Source: JBJSXJ01 sp044235425 (GTDB lineage Bacteria > Planctomycetota > Planctomycetia > Pirellulales > Pirellulaceae). From it: 64,000 bases of DNA. The position numbers and the translations under genes were made by a program. Positions 40,101 to 48,979 of this stretch are shown here, in pieces (position 1 is the first letter of the stretch; every line of letters starts with the position of its first letter). The stretch covers positions 1 to 64,000 of the forward strand of contig JBIIHW010000022.1 of NCBI GenBank assembly GCA_044235425.1. The letters are read 5' to 3'. The notes beneath the pieces were generated by a model. That model did not search any database, was not told the origin of the DNA, and was given only the letters and a program-made list of their open reading frames with translations.

Positions 40101-43100
40101 GTGGAGCGTGGAGCCGGGCGAAGAATTCATGGCACTTTGGGGAACCGGGTACGATCAAGGACGAGCCTATATTGAGCTCGAGCATCGCGGGAAGTTGGTG
40201 CAATCATTTTGGACTCCGGGTGATCGGACTCAAGCCACCGTAAAACTCCCCGTGCAGGAACTGCATCGTGGTGGCTTCACCGTACGCGTGACGCAGGTGC
40301 GAGAGAATCGCGCTTATGTGGAAAGTCGTCATGTTGATGTCCCATGGACCAATAAGAATCTGACGGTGAAGTGGGAGCATTTTGTTTCCAAGTTGCAGCC
40401 GGGACAGAAGGAAACTTGGACAGCGGTGATTAGCGGACCCGACGCAAAGCAGGCGGTTGCCGAAATGGTCGCGACCCTTTATGACGAATCACTCGACGCC
40501 TACCTGCCTCATGCCTGGCAGCAGCGATTTCAGTTCTTCCGACAGGATATCTCGCCACTGCAAGTGATGTTTGATAACGGCTGGCGTCCGTTTAACTACC
40601 TTGCCGGTCAGTGGGGGGCTCAGGGTGAAGGTGTTGATCTGCGTTATCGAACATTTCCAGCTGACCTCACGGTCAATCTCTGGAACTTCCAGGTGTTTCA
40701 AGAGCTACGAGCGCCGGGCATGGGAGGTGGGCGGATGATGATGCGCGGTGGCATGGCTCCACAGGCCGCCGGCATGGGTGCCGAAATGGCCGCTGCCCCA
40801 GGCCGCATGAATCGAGCCATGGCGATGGACGCGGTGCTGGCGAAGAGCACTGCCGACGGTGCGAATGGAATGGACAAGCCGGGTGGTATTCCCACCTCCA
40901 ACGACGGTGGCGACCGAGCACCCGATTTGGATCTCAGCAAAGTTGCAGCGCGCAAAAATCTCAATGAAACCGCCTTCTTCTTTCCGCACTTAATGGCAGA
41001 TGAAAAGGGGCAGGTGAAGCTGGAATTCACCATGCCCGAGGCGCTAACTCAGTGGAAATTCATGGGCTTCGCCCATGATCGCAATCTGCGCAGTGGTTAC
41101 CTCCAAGATAAAGCCGTCACGGCGAAAGAGCTCATGGTGCAGCCGAATCCACCACGGTTCCTCCGTGAGGGCGACAGCATTGAATTCACCGTGAAAGTCA
41201 CCAACCAGTCGGCCACTCGCCAGCAAGGCACGGTGCGACTGGGATTGACGGATGCCGTGACGGGCGAGTCGGTAGACTCCTCGGTCGGCAACAGCTCGCC
41301 CGATAAACCGTTCGATATACCAGCCGGAGAATCGCGAAGTGTGGCTTGGCGACTGGCGATTCCCGACGGACTCGGACCAATCGCTTACAAAGCGGTGGGC
41401 TCCACGGGTCGAGTGTCGGATGGTGAGGAGGCGATGCTGCCGGTGCTGTCGCGCCGTCTGCTCGTGATCGAATCATTGCCCCTGCCGATCCGCGATGCTG
41501 GCACGAAGAAATTCGAGTTTTCGAAGCTGAAAGCTGCCGGTGAATCGAAGACCCTGCGAAGCGAAAGCTTGACCGTGCAGATGGTTTCAAATCCATCCTG
41601 GTACGCCGTCATGGCGCTGCCCTATCTGATGGAGACTCAACATGAGACGTCCGAGCAGGTATTCAATCGGCTCTATGCGAACAGTCTGGCGCGACATATT
41701 GCGGCGTCCGATCCTAAGATCGAACGAGTATTTGAACAGTGGCGCGGTACTCCCGCACTGGATAGTCCGCTGGAGAAGAATCAAGAGTTGAAGGCGGTCA
41801 CGCTCGAAGAAACACCGTGGTTACGTCAAGCTCGCAAGGAGAGTCAAGCTCGGCGTGACGTTGGTATTCTCTTCGACAAAAACCGACTCGAAAACGAAAC
41901 CACTCGCTTGCTGCAGCAGTTGCGGGAACGGCAGCATCAAGATGGTGGCTGGTCGTGGTGTCCCGGTGGTCCAACAAACGACTACATCACGCTCTACATC
42001 ACAACTGGTTTCGGTCGACTCCGCCACCTCGGCGTGCAGCTCGACATGTCCCCAGCACTCGTCTCGCTCGATCGACTCGATAACTGGATGACGATCATTT
42101 ACAACGAAATCATGAAGCATTCCAAGGATAAGGATGCCAATCATCTCAGTGCCTCAATCGCGTTGTATTTGTATGGCCGCAGCTTCTTCCTGCAGGACAA
42201 GCCGATCGAGCCACCTCATCAGGCTGCTTTTGATTACTTCCGGAAACAGGCCGGAAAACATTGGCTGAAGCTGGATAATCGCCAGTCGCAAGCACACTTG
42301 GCGATCGCTCTCAAACGACTTGGCGATCTGCCGGCGGCGACCGACATCATGAAGTCGCTCAAGGAACGCAGTGTGACGAATGAGGAGCTGGGACGATTCT
42401 GGCGCGATACCGAGCTGTCATGGTGGTGGTATCGAGCGCCGATTGAAACGCAAGCTCTGATGATCGAAGCGTTTGATGAAGTGATGAAGGATGCCACAGC
42501 AGTGGAAGAGTGCAAGGTCTGGTTGCTCAAGCAGAAGCAAACGCAGGACTGGAAAACGACCAAGGCGACGGCCGACGCAGTGTATGGCTTGCTGCTGCGC
42601 GGTACAAACGTGCTCGCTTCAAACAAGTTGGTTGAAGTAACACTGGGCGAACAAACGATCAAGCCCGAGAAGACAGAGGCGGGAACTGGTTTTTACGAGC
42701 AGCGATTTATTCGCGGCGAAGTAAAACCGGAATTCGGCAACATCACGGTCAAGAAAACGGATGCCGGGGTCGCCTGGGGCAGTGTCCACTGGCAATACCT
42801 GGAAGACATGAGCAAGGTGACTGCGCATGAAGGCACGCCGCTCAAACTGAAGAAGGCCCTCTTCATTAAAGAAAACACCAAGAAAGGGCCGGTGCTGAAG
42901 CCGGTTGCGGGCCCCGTGGCTGTCGGTGACGAACTGGTCGTGCGTTTGGAATTACGCACGGATCGGGACATGGAATATGTTCATTTGAAGGATTACCGTG
43001 GCAGTGGCACCGAGCCGGTCAACGTGCTGTCGCAATACAAGTATCAAGATGGCCTGGGCTACTACGAGTCCACTCGCGATGCCGCCAGCCACTTCTTCAT

Positions 43101-43251
43101 CGACTATCTGCCGAAGGGTGTCTACGTCTTTGAATACTCGACTCGCGTGCAACTAAAGGGGCAGTACCAAACCGGTATCGCTCAGATTCAATGTATGTAT
43201 GCACCTGAATTCAATAGTCATTCCGCAAGCTTGGTATTGGAGGTGAAATAG
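37138..43251 (+). CDS. Alpha-2-macroglobulin family protein without thioester cysteine
   Basis: 2037 residues. A signal peptide (about 1-32) is followed by an N-terminal helical, TPR-like region to about 400, then macroglobulin-type beta domains (RSIYRPGQTINYKGI, EEYKRPKFKVEL). A Met/Gly-rich stretch (about 1195-1240) lies where the protease bait region is expected, next to NLNETAFFFPHL. The alpha/alpha toroid includes LMETQHETSEQVFNR: the usual thioester Cys is Thr1504 while Gln1507 remains. It therefore cannot form the covalent thioester and would act by trapping or binding. AAGGA eight bases upstream supports ATG 37138. The metallophosphoesterase gene starts immediately after its stop. Confidence 0.92.
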   Translation: MRLSRFAVVHLCTSLLLGLLIMVSTHALAGPRDAQWKQVQEAVDKGLPQTAIDRLKPIIEAALKEKAYPEALKAVARSIALEGTIEGNKPEERITRMEVEIAKLPDDAKPVAQALLATWYWHYFQQNRWRFMQRTATQQAPSKDFTTWDLPRLFAEIDKHFTTSLTAEKLLQATPINAWNDLIEPGTVSDSYRPTLYDFLVHHALEFYASGEQAGAKSEDAFELSADGPVFGPMADFMTWKVESTDEDSPTLKAIRLYQKLLAFHQNDQEPAARLDADLERLKFANNKAVGEEKRARYIAALKRFAEQNAKHELSAMARFHWASTLREDNQLLDAHQVASQGHKAFPESAGGKLCGNLVKEIEAPGVSIATERVWNEPWPTIDVQYRNIRVAYFRLLKLDWVSRLTPNRYRPEQWTPEDQSQLLQRKPDVEWKVDLPATEDYQLDTEQVELPKNLAPGYYVVLASHQPNFSDVANNHVSYCDVWVSKLALVTRHAYTSTQVDGFVLDALSGEPLADANVRVWYRSNQNNAIQEGPAVKTNANGLFSAPGRENHRVLLLAEHNGHQIAAGNDFFSFGRQQIPQNPEQVILFTDRSIYRPGQTINYKGICVQVNQGADNYLAVAKRDITVLFLDPNGKEIERRTQRTNDYGSISGSFTAPRDRVTGRMMINIQGPQVGGTQISVEEYKRPKFKVELKAPAVAPKLNEQVQLKGQATAYTGAVVDGAKVRYRVTREVRYPIWWGWMFWWRQPQGGSQEIAHGTAETGVDGSFNIEFVAKPDRSVAEKDEPTFHYSISADVTDGTGETRTGSRSINVGYTALKAEVGADDWQAAGKAVELTIKTESLDGEGQKAEGKLRVYRLKQPEKVLRAKFSTGMPMPGPRRRGPIAGGGRGIGGKPAPVVNPNGPPPTDPANPNSWELAEAVFEEAFTTDDRGQLKKQVNLPAGIYRVVLETQDRFGKTVTARLPVRVLDPAAAKLNIKVPQVFAGPKWSVEPGEEFMALWGTGYDQGRAYIELEHRGKLVQSFWTPGDRTQATVKLPVQELHRGGFTVRVTQVRENRAYVESRHVDVPWTNKNLTVKWEHFVSKLQPGQKETWTAVISGPDAKQAVAEMVATLYDESLDAYLPHAWQQRFQFFRQDISPLQVMFDNGWRPFNYLAGQWGAQGEGVDLRYRTFPADLTVNLWNFQVFQELRAPGMGGGRMMMRGGMAPQAAGMGAEMAAAPGRMNRAMAMDAVLAKSTADGANGMDKPGGIPTSNDGGDRAPDLDLSKVAARKNLNETAFFFPHLMADEKGQVKLEFTMPEALTQWKFMGFAHDRNLRSGYLQDKAVTAKELMVQPNPPRFLREGDSIEFTVKVTNQSATRQQGTVRLGLTDAVTGESVDSSVGNSSPDKPFDIPAGESRSVAWRLAIPDGLGPIAYKAVGSTGRVSDGEEAMLPVLSRRLLVIESLPLPIRDAGTKKFEFSKLKAAGESKTLRSESLTVQMVSNPSWYAVMALPYLMETQHETSEQVFNRLYANSLARHIAASDPKIERVFEQWRGTPALDSPLEKNQELKAVTLEETPWLRQARKESQARRDVGILFDKNRLENETTRLLQQLRERQHQDGGWSWCPGGPTNDYITLYITTGFGRLRHLGVQLDMSPALVSLDRLDNWMTIIYNEIMKHSKDKDANHLSASIALYLYGRSFFLQDKPIEPPHQAAFDYFRKQAGKHWLKLDNRQSQAHLAIALKRLGDLPAATDIMKSLKERSVTNEELGRFWRDTELSWWWYRAPIETQALMIEAFDEVMKDATAVEECKVWLLKQKQTQDWKTTKATADAVYGLLLRGTNVLASNKLVEVTLGEQTIKPEKTEAGTGFYEQRFIRGEVKPEFGNITVKKTDAGVAWGSVHWQYLEDMSKVTAHEGTPLKLKKALFIKENTKKGPVLKPVAGPVAVGDELVVRLELRTDRDMEYVHLKDYRGSGTEPVNVLSQYKYQDGLGYYESTRDAASHFFIDYLPKGVYVFEYSTRVQLKGQYQTGIAQIQCMYAPEFNSHSASLVLEVK

Positions 43252-44454
43252 GTGAGTAACCATCAGGAATCACGTCGGTACGACGCCGAGCGGCGGCGGT
43301 TTTTGCGGCAAGTCGGTGGCCTGACCGCGGCACTGGCCACTCAGGAACTGCTGGGCCCTGTTGCCTCGGCACCGTCCCAAGCTGGGACTTGGTCACGTGC
43401 CAATCTCGGTACTCCGATCGCTCCGCATGCAGCCTCAGGGGCTGAACCCGCAGTGGACTCACCGGCCGCCGGCGACGACCAAGTGGCCTTCTTCCTGATC
43501 GGTGATACGCATTATCTCGCCGACAAACAAACCCCGTCGAAGATGGATGAGCGTTCAACGGATGTCACCCTGCGACTCATAGAAACTCTTAATCGCTTAC
43601 CCGGTGAGTCCATTCCTGCGACAGCGGGAGGAGGAAAGGTCTCGGAGAGTCTCCGGGGAGTGATTCACGCGGGAGATCTCATCGACACGGGCGATAAAAA
43701 TGGTCCACTCGCCGACCAGATGGTGCGCACCGAATGGGCCGCTTTTCAAGCTGATTTTGGCATTAGTGGCCGCGATGGCCGACTGAAATACCCTGTCTAT
43801 GAAGTGCATGGCAATCATGATTCGCCTCGTAGTGAGGGCGTCGTGATCGACGGAATTTGCCAGCGCAATCGCCAGCGGCCAAATGTCAAACTGATCTCCG
43901 ACGACGGCTTGCACTACTCATGGGATTGGGGACCGGTTCACTTCATTAATTTAGGAATCGTCGTCGGACAAGTTCCTCATGTGAAACAAGCTCGGCGGTA
44001 CGCGCCGCGTAAAAGCTTGGATTTTCTCATTCGCGATTTGCAGGAGAACGTAAAATCTCAGCAGCCTGTTGTTATCACTCATCATATCGACGTCGCCCGT
44101 TACACTGGTCCTTGCCTGCCGGAAGATGAGTCGAACAAGAACAAAGAGTGGAATCCCTGTGACGTACGCGGCTACTACGAGGCTCTGCGCAGAATTAATG
44201 TCGTGGGCATTTTGTACGGTCACACGCACGTGCGCAACGTGGCTCGCTGGAATGGCGAGAGTGTGAAACAAGATAGCGGATTTTCGCTGTATAACGTCGA
44301 CAACTGCAGCCACTTTGGTGACGATCGGCAAGCGCTGATGTACTTCGAGATTTCAGCTCGAGAAGTGATCGTGCGAGAATGCGCAACCACCGATCGCTGG
44401 CAAACTCACCAGTGGACCCCACAAACCTGGCGACGCTCGATCGCCGTGAGTTAA
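43252..44454 (+). CDS. Calcineurin-like metallophosphoesterase with Tat-like signal
   Basis: 400 residues from GTG 43252, with GGAGGTGA five bases upstream overlapping the end of the macroglobulin gene. The N-terminus contains RRRFLRQVGGLTAAL, a Tat-like signal. Metal-binding motifs are present in order: DTHYL (GDTH type), HAGDLIDTGD, EVHGNHDS, THHID and YGHTHVRN. It should hydrolyse phosphoesters outside the cytoplasm. The start follows the upstream stop directly, so the two genes are translationally linked. The substrate is unknown. Confidence 0.92.
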   Translation: MSNHQESRRYDAERRRFLRQVGGLTAALATQELLGPVASAPSQAGTWSRANLGTPIAPHAASGAEPAVDSPAAGDDQVAFFLIGDTHYLADKQTPSKMDERSTDVTLRLIETLNRLPGESIPATAGGGKVSESLRGVIHAGDLIDTGDKNGPLADQMVRTEWAAFQADFGISGRDGRLKYPVYEVHGNHDSPRSEGVVIDGICQRNRQRPNVKLISDDGLHYSWDWGPVHFINLGIVVGQVPHVKQARRYAPRKSLDFLIRDLQENVKSQQPVVITHHIDVARYTGPCLPEDESNKNKEWNPCDVRGYYEALRRINVVGILYGHTHVRNVARWNGESVKQDSGFSLYNVDNCSHFGDDRQALMYFEISAREVIVRECATTDRWQTHQWTPQTWRRSIAVS

Positions 44455-44511
44455 GAGACGCTGAGCGGACGGCGACACGGGTTTATTGCGCACGGCGACA
44501 CAAGTGAAAGT

Positions 44512-44602
44512 TTGGTCATTGGTCATTGGTCATTGGTCATTGGTCATTGGTCATTGGTCATTGGTCATTGGTCATTGGGCATTGGGCATTGGGCATTGGG
44601 CA
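44512..44602. repeat. TTGGTCA and GGGCATT heptamer array
   Basis: About nine head-to-tail copies of a 7-base unit (TTGGTCA) are followed by about four copies of a variant (GGGCATT). It is the inverted relative of the long heptamer array at 58234-58487. No gene crosses it. Confidence 0.95.
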
Positions 44603-44730
44603 GTAAGCGAAAAAATTCTCTTTGCGCCGTTCTGTGCGAAACCGATCCGAGTCTCCGTGTGAAACTCCGTCGGTAGGTTGGCAATCTGGTGTGGAAATCT
44701 GGTACCAGGGAAGAAGCTTGACGGATTGGA

Positions 44731-44761
44731 TTGTCGCGCTGGCCGATTATCTGGCTATAAT
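44731..44761 (+). promoter_or_regulatory. Candidate promoter of Ser/Thr kinase gene
   Basis: A perfect TATAAT (44756-44761) lies 44 bases before the kinase start. TTGTCG (44731-44736) is 19 bases upstream of it, a weaker -35. Spacing is slightly long for sigma-70. Confidence 0.4.
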
Positions 44762-44805
44762 TCGCTGACTTGCCAGATTCGTTCCATCTTTCCAAGGATG
44801 ATCCG

Positions 44806-47760
44806 TTGTCAACTTCCGATCTCTCGTCGCTGGACGATTCATTACCTGAAGACTCCGACCATGCCAATCGCCAAATTCGATTCGGTATGTTTGCGTTGAA
44901 AATGGGGATGCTGAATCGAGAGCAATATGCGCGTGAGATGGAAAGCTGGATTGCGGCCAGAACTCCCAGTTTCTCCCAGTGGCTGGTTGACCGACGGCAA
45001 TTGACGGCAGAGCAAGTGGAGCAGATCGAGCGAGCCATGCATGCCGAACTGGCTGCGAGTGCTGACAACTCGGTGGATAGTTTGCCGTCAGGACTCGAGT
45101 CGGGAGTTGAGTGGAGTGACCGCCAGGATTCCCATTCGAAGGAGTCCACAGGAGCCGATGGGAAGCGACCACGTTCGGATACTGAACCGAACAGCCAGCA
45201 GGGAGGCGGTGAAGGTAACGAAACAAGCCTGAATTCCACTGTTGGTCGGCGAACCTATCGGGAACGTTCGCAGCAGGAGTTGCTTGCCGAGCATGAGCGG
45301 CAATTGAAATCGACGTTTGTCATCCGCCACAAGTTGGGCCAGGGTGGGCAGGGGATCGTCTGGCTGGCTCACGATACACGCCTTAAACGCGATGTGGCGA
45401 TCAAGCAACTGCGACCGGAGTTGGCCGAGGATAGGTCACTGCGGCAGCGGTTAGATCAAGAAGCCAGAATCATCAGCAGCTTGGAGCACCCGGGTATTGT
45501 ACCGGTCTATGGGGTCGGTCAGTTTGGTACCGAACAGCCGTTTTATGCCATGCGATTGATCGAGGGAAAGACTCTCGCAAATGCGATCAAGCAGGAATTG
45601 CGAATCGGGTTTCCAGCTAACCAGGATTCGAAGGGCGAAGGAAACATCGGGCGAATCGCTTATGAAAGATATTTGCGAAAATATCTGAGTCATTTTATTG
45701 CGGCTTGCAATGCAGTGGCGTATGCGCACAGTCGCGGGGTGCTCCATCGAGATTTGAAACCAGCCAATATTATGCTGGGGCAATTTGGTGAGACTTTGGT
45801 TGTTGACTGGGGACTTGCGAAAGCTTGTCTGACACCGACGGTCGCATTCGACGATACAACGATCGACGGGGCGGTTAGAACTTCCACGGCCGAGCGTTTT
45901 GACGGCATGGTCGATCCGACGATGGAGGGTGGGTATGTTGGCACGCCGCCCTACATGAGCCCGGAGCAGGCCTGCGGGCAAGTCTCGCGGTTTGGGGTGG
46001 CGACGGATGTTTTTGGTCTCGGGGCTACGCTTTATTCGCTGTTGGTTGGAAAGGCACCGTATGAAGGCCCGGCAGAAGACGCCACGCGGTTGAAAGCTGC
46101 GAATCATCAGCTGGTCAGTGCGCGTCGACGAAATCCGTTAGTACCCGCTCCACTCAGCGCGGTTTGTGATCGAGCGATGGCGTATGAGCCCGCCCAGAGG
46201 TATGCCAGTGCGATCGATCTGCGCCAGGAGATTGAGGCTTGGCTGGCGGATGAACCGGTGCAAGCCCTACCTGATTCCTCGACCCAAAAGCTAGCTCGCT
46301 GGGGTCGTGCGCATCGCGGTGTGGTGCGAACAGCGATCGCCTCGCTAGTGCTGTTCACGGTTACCCTCGCGGTGGCTGCCTATCGTCTCCGGCAACAGCA
46401 ATCGCAGACTCAACGGAACTTCGAACAGGCGCGCAGCTTGATGCTTGGTGTCATCGACCTATTGCAACTGACTCCAGTTGAAATCATGGATTCGCCGTCC
46501 GTGATGGATAAGCGCGCTAAGGCGATGGAATCCGCTACGCAAGCGGCCAAGTTTTTGCATCAGTTTGCTCCTCATGATCTCGACGTGAATCTGCGCAAGA
46601 TCCAAGCACAGCATTACCAGGCTAACGGTTTGCGACTGCAAGGTAATCTGCAGAATGCCGCTCAACTACTTGCTGATGCCCTGCAAACGCATGATGAAAT
46701 TGTGAGTCAAATCGATGACGAGCGTCGTGGCGAGTGCCGTTCGCAATTCCTGGAGGTGCTGCGCATTTTGGCCCTGGTACAAGGTGAGGCGGGAGAGATT
46801 TCCGAAGCCATCGAGACCTTAACGCGGGCGATTGAGTCGAGTCGGGAATGGCTGGAGAGTAAGCAGCAACGGCTCACACCGGAAATGCTCGGTAATCCAG
46901 CGCAGTCGCAAGAGGTGTTTGGGAGTACTGCTCAGATCTGGCCGAAATTCTATGTGCAAGGTGTTGTGGCGCGCGCATTGGCAGAACGAGGAGCACTACG
47001 ATTGGTACTGCGGGACCAGATGGGAGCTCGAGAGGATTTAATTTCGGCGCGTGATTACTACGTCGAGATAGTACAGGCTGACGATGCGTCTTCGACTCGA
47101 TTTGGCAAAGTCCTGGATGAGTTTTTACTGTGCTTGATTCATTCACAACTGGCGATGTTGGCGGATCAGGAAGGGGATGTCGAAGAGGCGACGCGGTATC
47201 ACGAACTTGCGGCTCGCCGAGCTGATGAGTTAGATCCCGAGGGATCGCTTGTTGATCGTGATCATCTGAATATTCGGGCGGTGCTTCGTCTGGCTCAGGC
47301 GAAATTCTGGTTGGCTCATCAGATGCGTCACGATGAGGCGCTGATTAATTTGGGGTATACGATTGAATCCTGGAGTATCTTGGCACGCGAGCATACGACG
47401 GCTGTGCAATATCATGCTCAGTTAGCCGCTGCACACTGCACGCTGGCTAAACAGCTGATGGTTGATCCAGAGCAGCGTCAGCGGGCTGAAGAGATGCTGC
47501 ATGCGGCGCGTGCCACGCTGATCAATCAATTGAACCGCGTGCCCGAGGTGGTTCAGTTGTATGGACTGCAAGCTGAGACCATGCTGGCTCTCAGTCAACT
47601 CGAAGAACTCAAGGGGCAAGCCGCTCCAGCCGAACGGTATCGGGAGCAGGCTCGAGTGATGATTCTGGAGGCAGTGAAACGTTCACCGCGGAATCGTGAC
47701 TATCAGAATCTGCAGCAGATGATCGATCCCGCGACTCGGTCCGAAGAGTTGGCAAAGTGA
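44806..47760 (+). CDS. Membrane Ser/Thr protein kinase with helical C-terminal domain
   Basis: 984 residues from TTG 44806, where AAGGA lies seven bases upstream; the open frame extends to TTG 44770. The kinase domain (about 165-485) has LGQGGQGIVW, VAIKQ, HRDLKPANIM, VVDWGLAKA (DWG for DFG) and GTPPYMSPEQA. A membrane helix (about 505-525) separates it from a C-terminal region of about 450 residues rich in TPR-like helices, which would be outside the cytoplasm. It probably senses or binds an extracytoplasmic partner and signals to the kinase. TATAAT lies just upstream. Such kinases are numerous in planctomycetes; the target is unknown. Confidence 0.93.
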   Translation: MSTSDLSSLDDSLPEDSDHANRQIRFGMFALKMGMLNREQYAREMESWIAARTPSFSQWLVDRRQLTAEQVEQIERAMHAELAASADNSVDSLPSGLESGVEWSDRQDSHSKESTGADGKRPRSDTEPNSQQGGGEGNETSLNSTVGRRTYRERSQQELLAEHERQLKSTFVIRHKLGQGGQGIVWLAHDTRLKRDVAIKQLRPELAEDRSLRQRLDQEARIISSLEHPGIVPVYGVGQFGTEQPFYAMRLIEGKTLANAIKQELRIGFPANQDSKGEGNIGRIAYERYLRKYLSHFIAACNAVAYAHSRGVLHRDLKPANIMLGQFGETLVVDWGLAKACLTPTVAFDDTTIDGAVRTSTAERFDGMVDPTMEGGYVGTPPYMSPEQACGQVSRFGVATDVFGLGATLYSLLVGKAPYEGPAEDATRLKAANHQLVSARRRNPLVPAPLSAVCDRAMAYEPAQRYASAIDLRQEIEAWLADEPVQALPDSSTQKLARWGRAHRGVVRTAIASLVLFTVTLAVAAYRLRQQQSQTQRNFEQARSLMLGVIDLLQLTPVEIMDSPSVMDKRAKAMESATQAAKFLHQFAPHDLDVNLRKIQAQHYQANGLRLQGNLQNAAQLLADALQTHDEIVSQIDDERRGECRSQFLEVLRILALVQGEAGEISEAIETLTRAIESSREWLESKQQRLTPEMLGNPAQSQEVFGSTAQIWPKFYVQGVVARALAERGALRLVLRDQMGAREDLISARDYYVEIVQADDASSTRFGKVLDEFLLCLIHSQLAMLADQEGDVEEATRYHELAARRADELDPEGSLVDRDHLNIRAVLRLAQAKFWLAHQMRHDEALINLGYTIESWSILAREHTTAVQYHAQLAAAHCTLAKQLMVDPEQRQRAEEMLHAARATLINQLNRVPEVVQLYGLQAETMLALSQLEELKGQAAPAERYREQARVMILEAVKRSPRNRDYQNLQQMIDPATRSEELAK

Positions 47761-47787
47761 GTCGCGAGATCTGGTTCAAACGTGCCG

Positions 47788-48207
47788 TTAGTTCATGTAG
47801 CCAAACGGTGGCGAAGTAAATGTGGGGGGGATGTTGGGGCCGGCACCATCGAGGTGGATGGAAAGCATGCCGGTGGGGGCGGCGGCAGCGAGGCCGGCGC
47901 CGGCCAGGTTGAGCCCACGGTCGCCGTGATGGCTGCCCACGTCCAATCCTGGCGCGGCAAGGTGAGGGCCAGCAGGTGGGGTGTCCAATACGGCATTATT
48001 CCCGTTCAAGGACATCTTCAGTTTTTTGCCATGGGCGATGATTTCGGACTGATCGCAGGTCCAGGTGAGCCCATTCGCGGCGTCGGATACTGAACGCACG
48101 GTGGTGGTACTTGGAAATGTTTCACCAGCGGGTGCCGTCAGCTGGACGACACTGCTTCCCTTGCGTTTCACCATCATGGGTTGATCGAAGCTTGGTTGGC
48201 CAGGCAT
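47788..48207 (-). CDS. Small hypothetical protein, Gly/Ala/Pro-rich C-terminus
   Basis: 139 residues. GGAG sits about seven bases before the ATG at 48207, which supports translation. The N-terminal half contains a PAGETFPSTTTVRS stretch and several charged lysines. The C-terminal half is rich in Ala, Gly, Pro and His. No signal peptide, membrane helix or known motif is visible. It converges with the kinase gene and diverges from the 48334 gene. I do not recognise it, and a non-coding explanation remains possible. Confidence 0.5.
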   Translation of the reverse strand: MPGQPSFDQPMMVKRKGSSVVQLTAPAGETFPSTTTVRSVSDAANGLTWTCDQSEIIAHGKKLKMSLNGNNAVLDTPPAGPHLAAPGLDVGSHHGDRGLNLAGAGLAAAAPTGMLSIHLDGAGPNIPPTFTSPPFGYMN

Positions 48208-48333
48208 AGCAACTCCGTTAACTTAATGGATAGCCTCGTTTCTCAAAAGCACTCGCCATCCCTCGTATGGCGAGTCGAGTACCGCAAGTATGGCACTACC
48301 TTACAGTGGATGCAACTGTCACCTACTGGGACT

Positions 48334-48837
48334 ATGACGATGGACTACCACTACGAAGTCACTTGCCTCGCTTCTGCTGACGAAGCGTTACGGATTATCC
48401 GCGACGCGCTCATCGCCAACGGGTTTGGGATCGAAGCGAGAGAAGAATTCCAGTTCACCGCACGGGGACCTGGGATGTTGTCCTCGCGGGAGAATGCCAT
48501 TCGTGGAGTCACGAAGGCGCGCGTTACGAGCAGTCGAGGGCGGATTGAAATTCAAGCGGAGCTGGGTGGTGTAGCCCGCTTACGCCGCTTTGTGACCCTC
48601 TTTCCAATCGCACTGGGCATGCTCCTGGCAACGACCTTCCTGTTGATCGTCTGGGCAACGGGCGAGCTCGGCAAACGACCCGTCAACGTTTGGATTCCAC
48701 TCGTCGCACCGCTCTTGTCAACATTACCTTGGCTCATTCTTGGCCCCTGGATGGCTCGACTGTTCCGTCGGCGTACGGAGCGGGCGATCGAGCTGCTTTT
48801 GCAATCTGCGGCGAATAATGCGTCTGCCAGCGATTGA
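48334..48837 (+). CDS. Hypothetical protein with two membrane helices
   Basis: About 167 residues. The frame is open from 48181, but the natural beginning is the MTMDYHYEV region (ATG 48334 or 48340). A soluble part of about 90 residues, with a SADEALRIIRDALIANGFGIEAREEFQFT-like pattern, is followed by two hydrophobic helices (LGMLLATTFLLIVWAT and a VAPLLSTLPWLILGPW segment) and an Arg-rich tail. I do not recognise the family. Confidence 0.55.
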   Translation: MTMDYHYEVTCLASADEALRIIRDALIANGFGIEAREEFQFTARGPGMLSSRENAIRGVTKARVTSSRGRIEIQAELGGVARLRRFVTLFPIALGMLLATTFLLIVWATGELGKRPVNVWIPLVAPLLSTLPWLILGPWMARLFRRRTERAIELLLQSAANNASASD

Positions 48838-48979
48838 CCAGAGTCTTGGAAACCGCCGCAGGTGACAGCAGTCGTTCGGCAGCGGTACAATCGGTGTCCT
48901 GTTGACCTGAATTTCAGCGATTTACTCCTGGACGATGTTGACGCCTATACCCCCCCCGTTCTGTCGAGGTCATATTGTT

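Noticed and set aside
48181..48333. Upstream extension of the two-helix hypothetical protein
   Set aside because: It has no ribosome site and reads into the divergent gene. The start near 48334 fits better.
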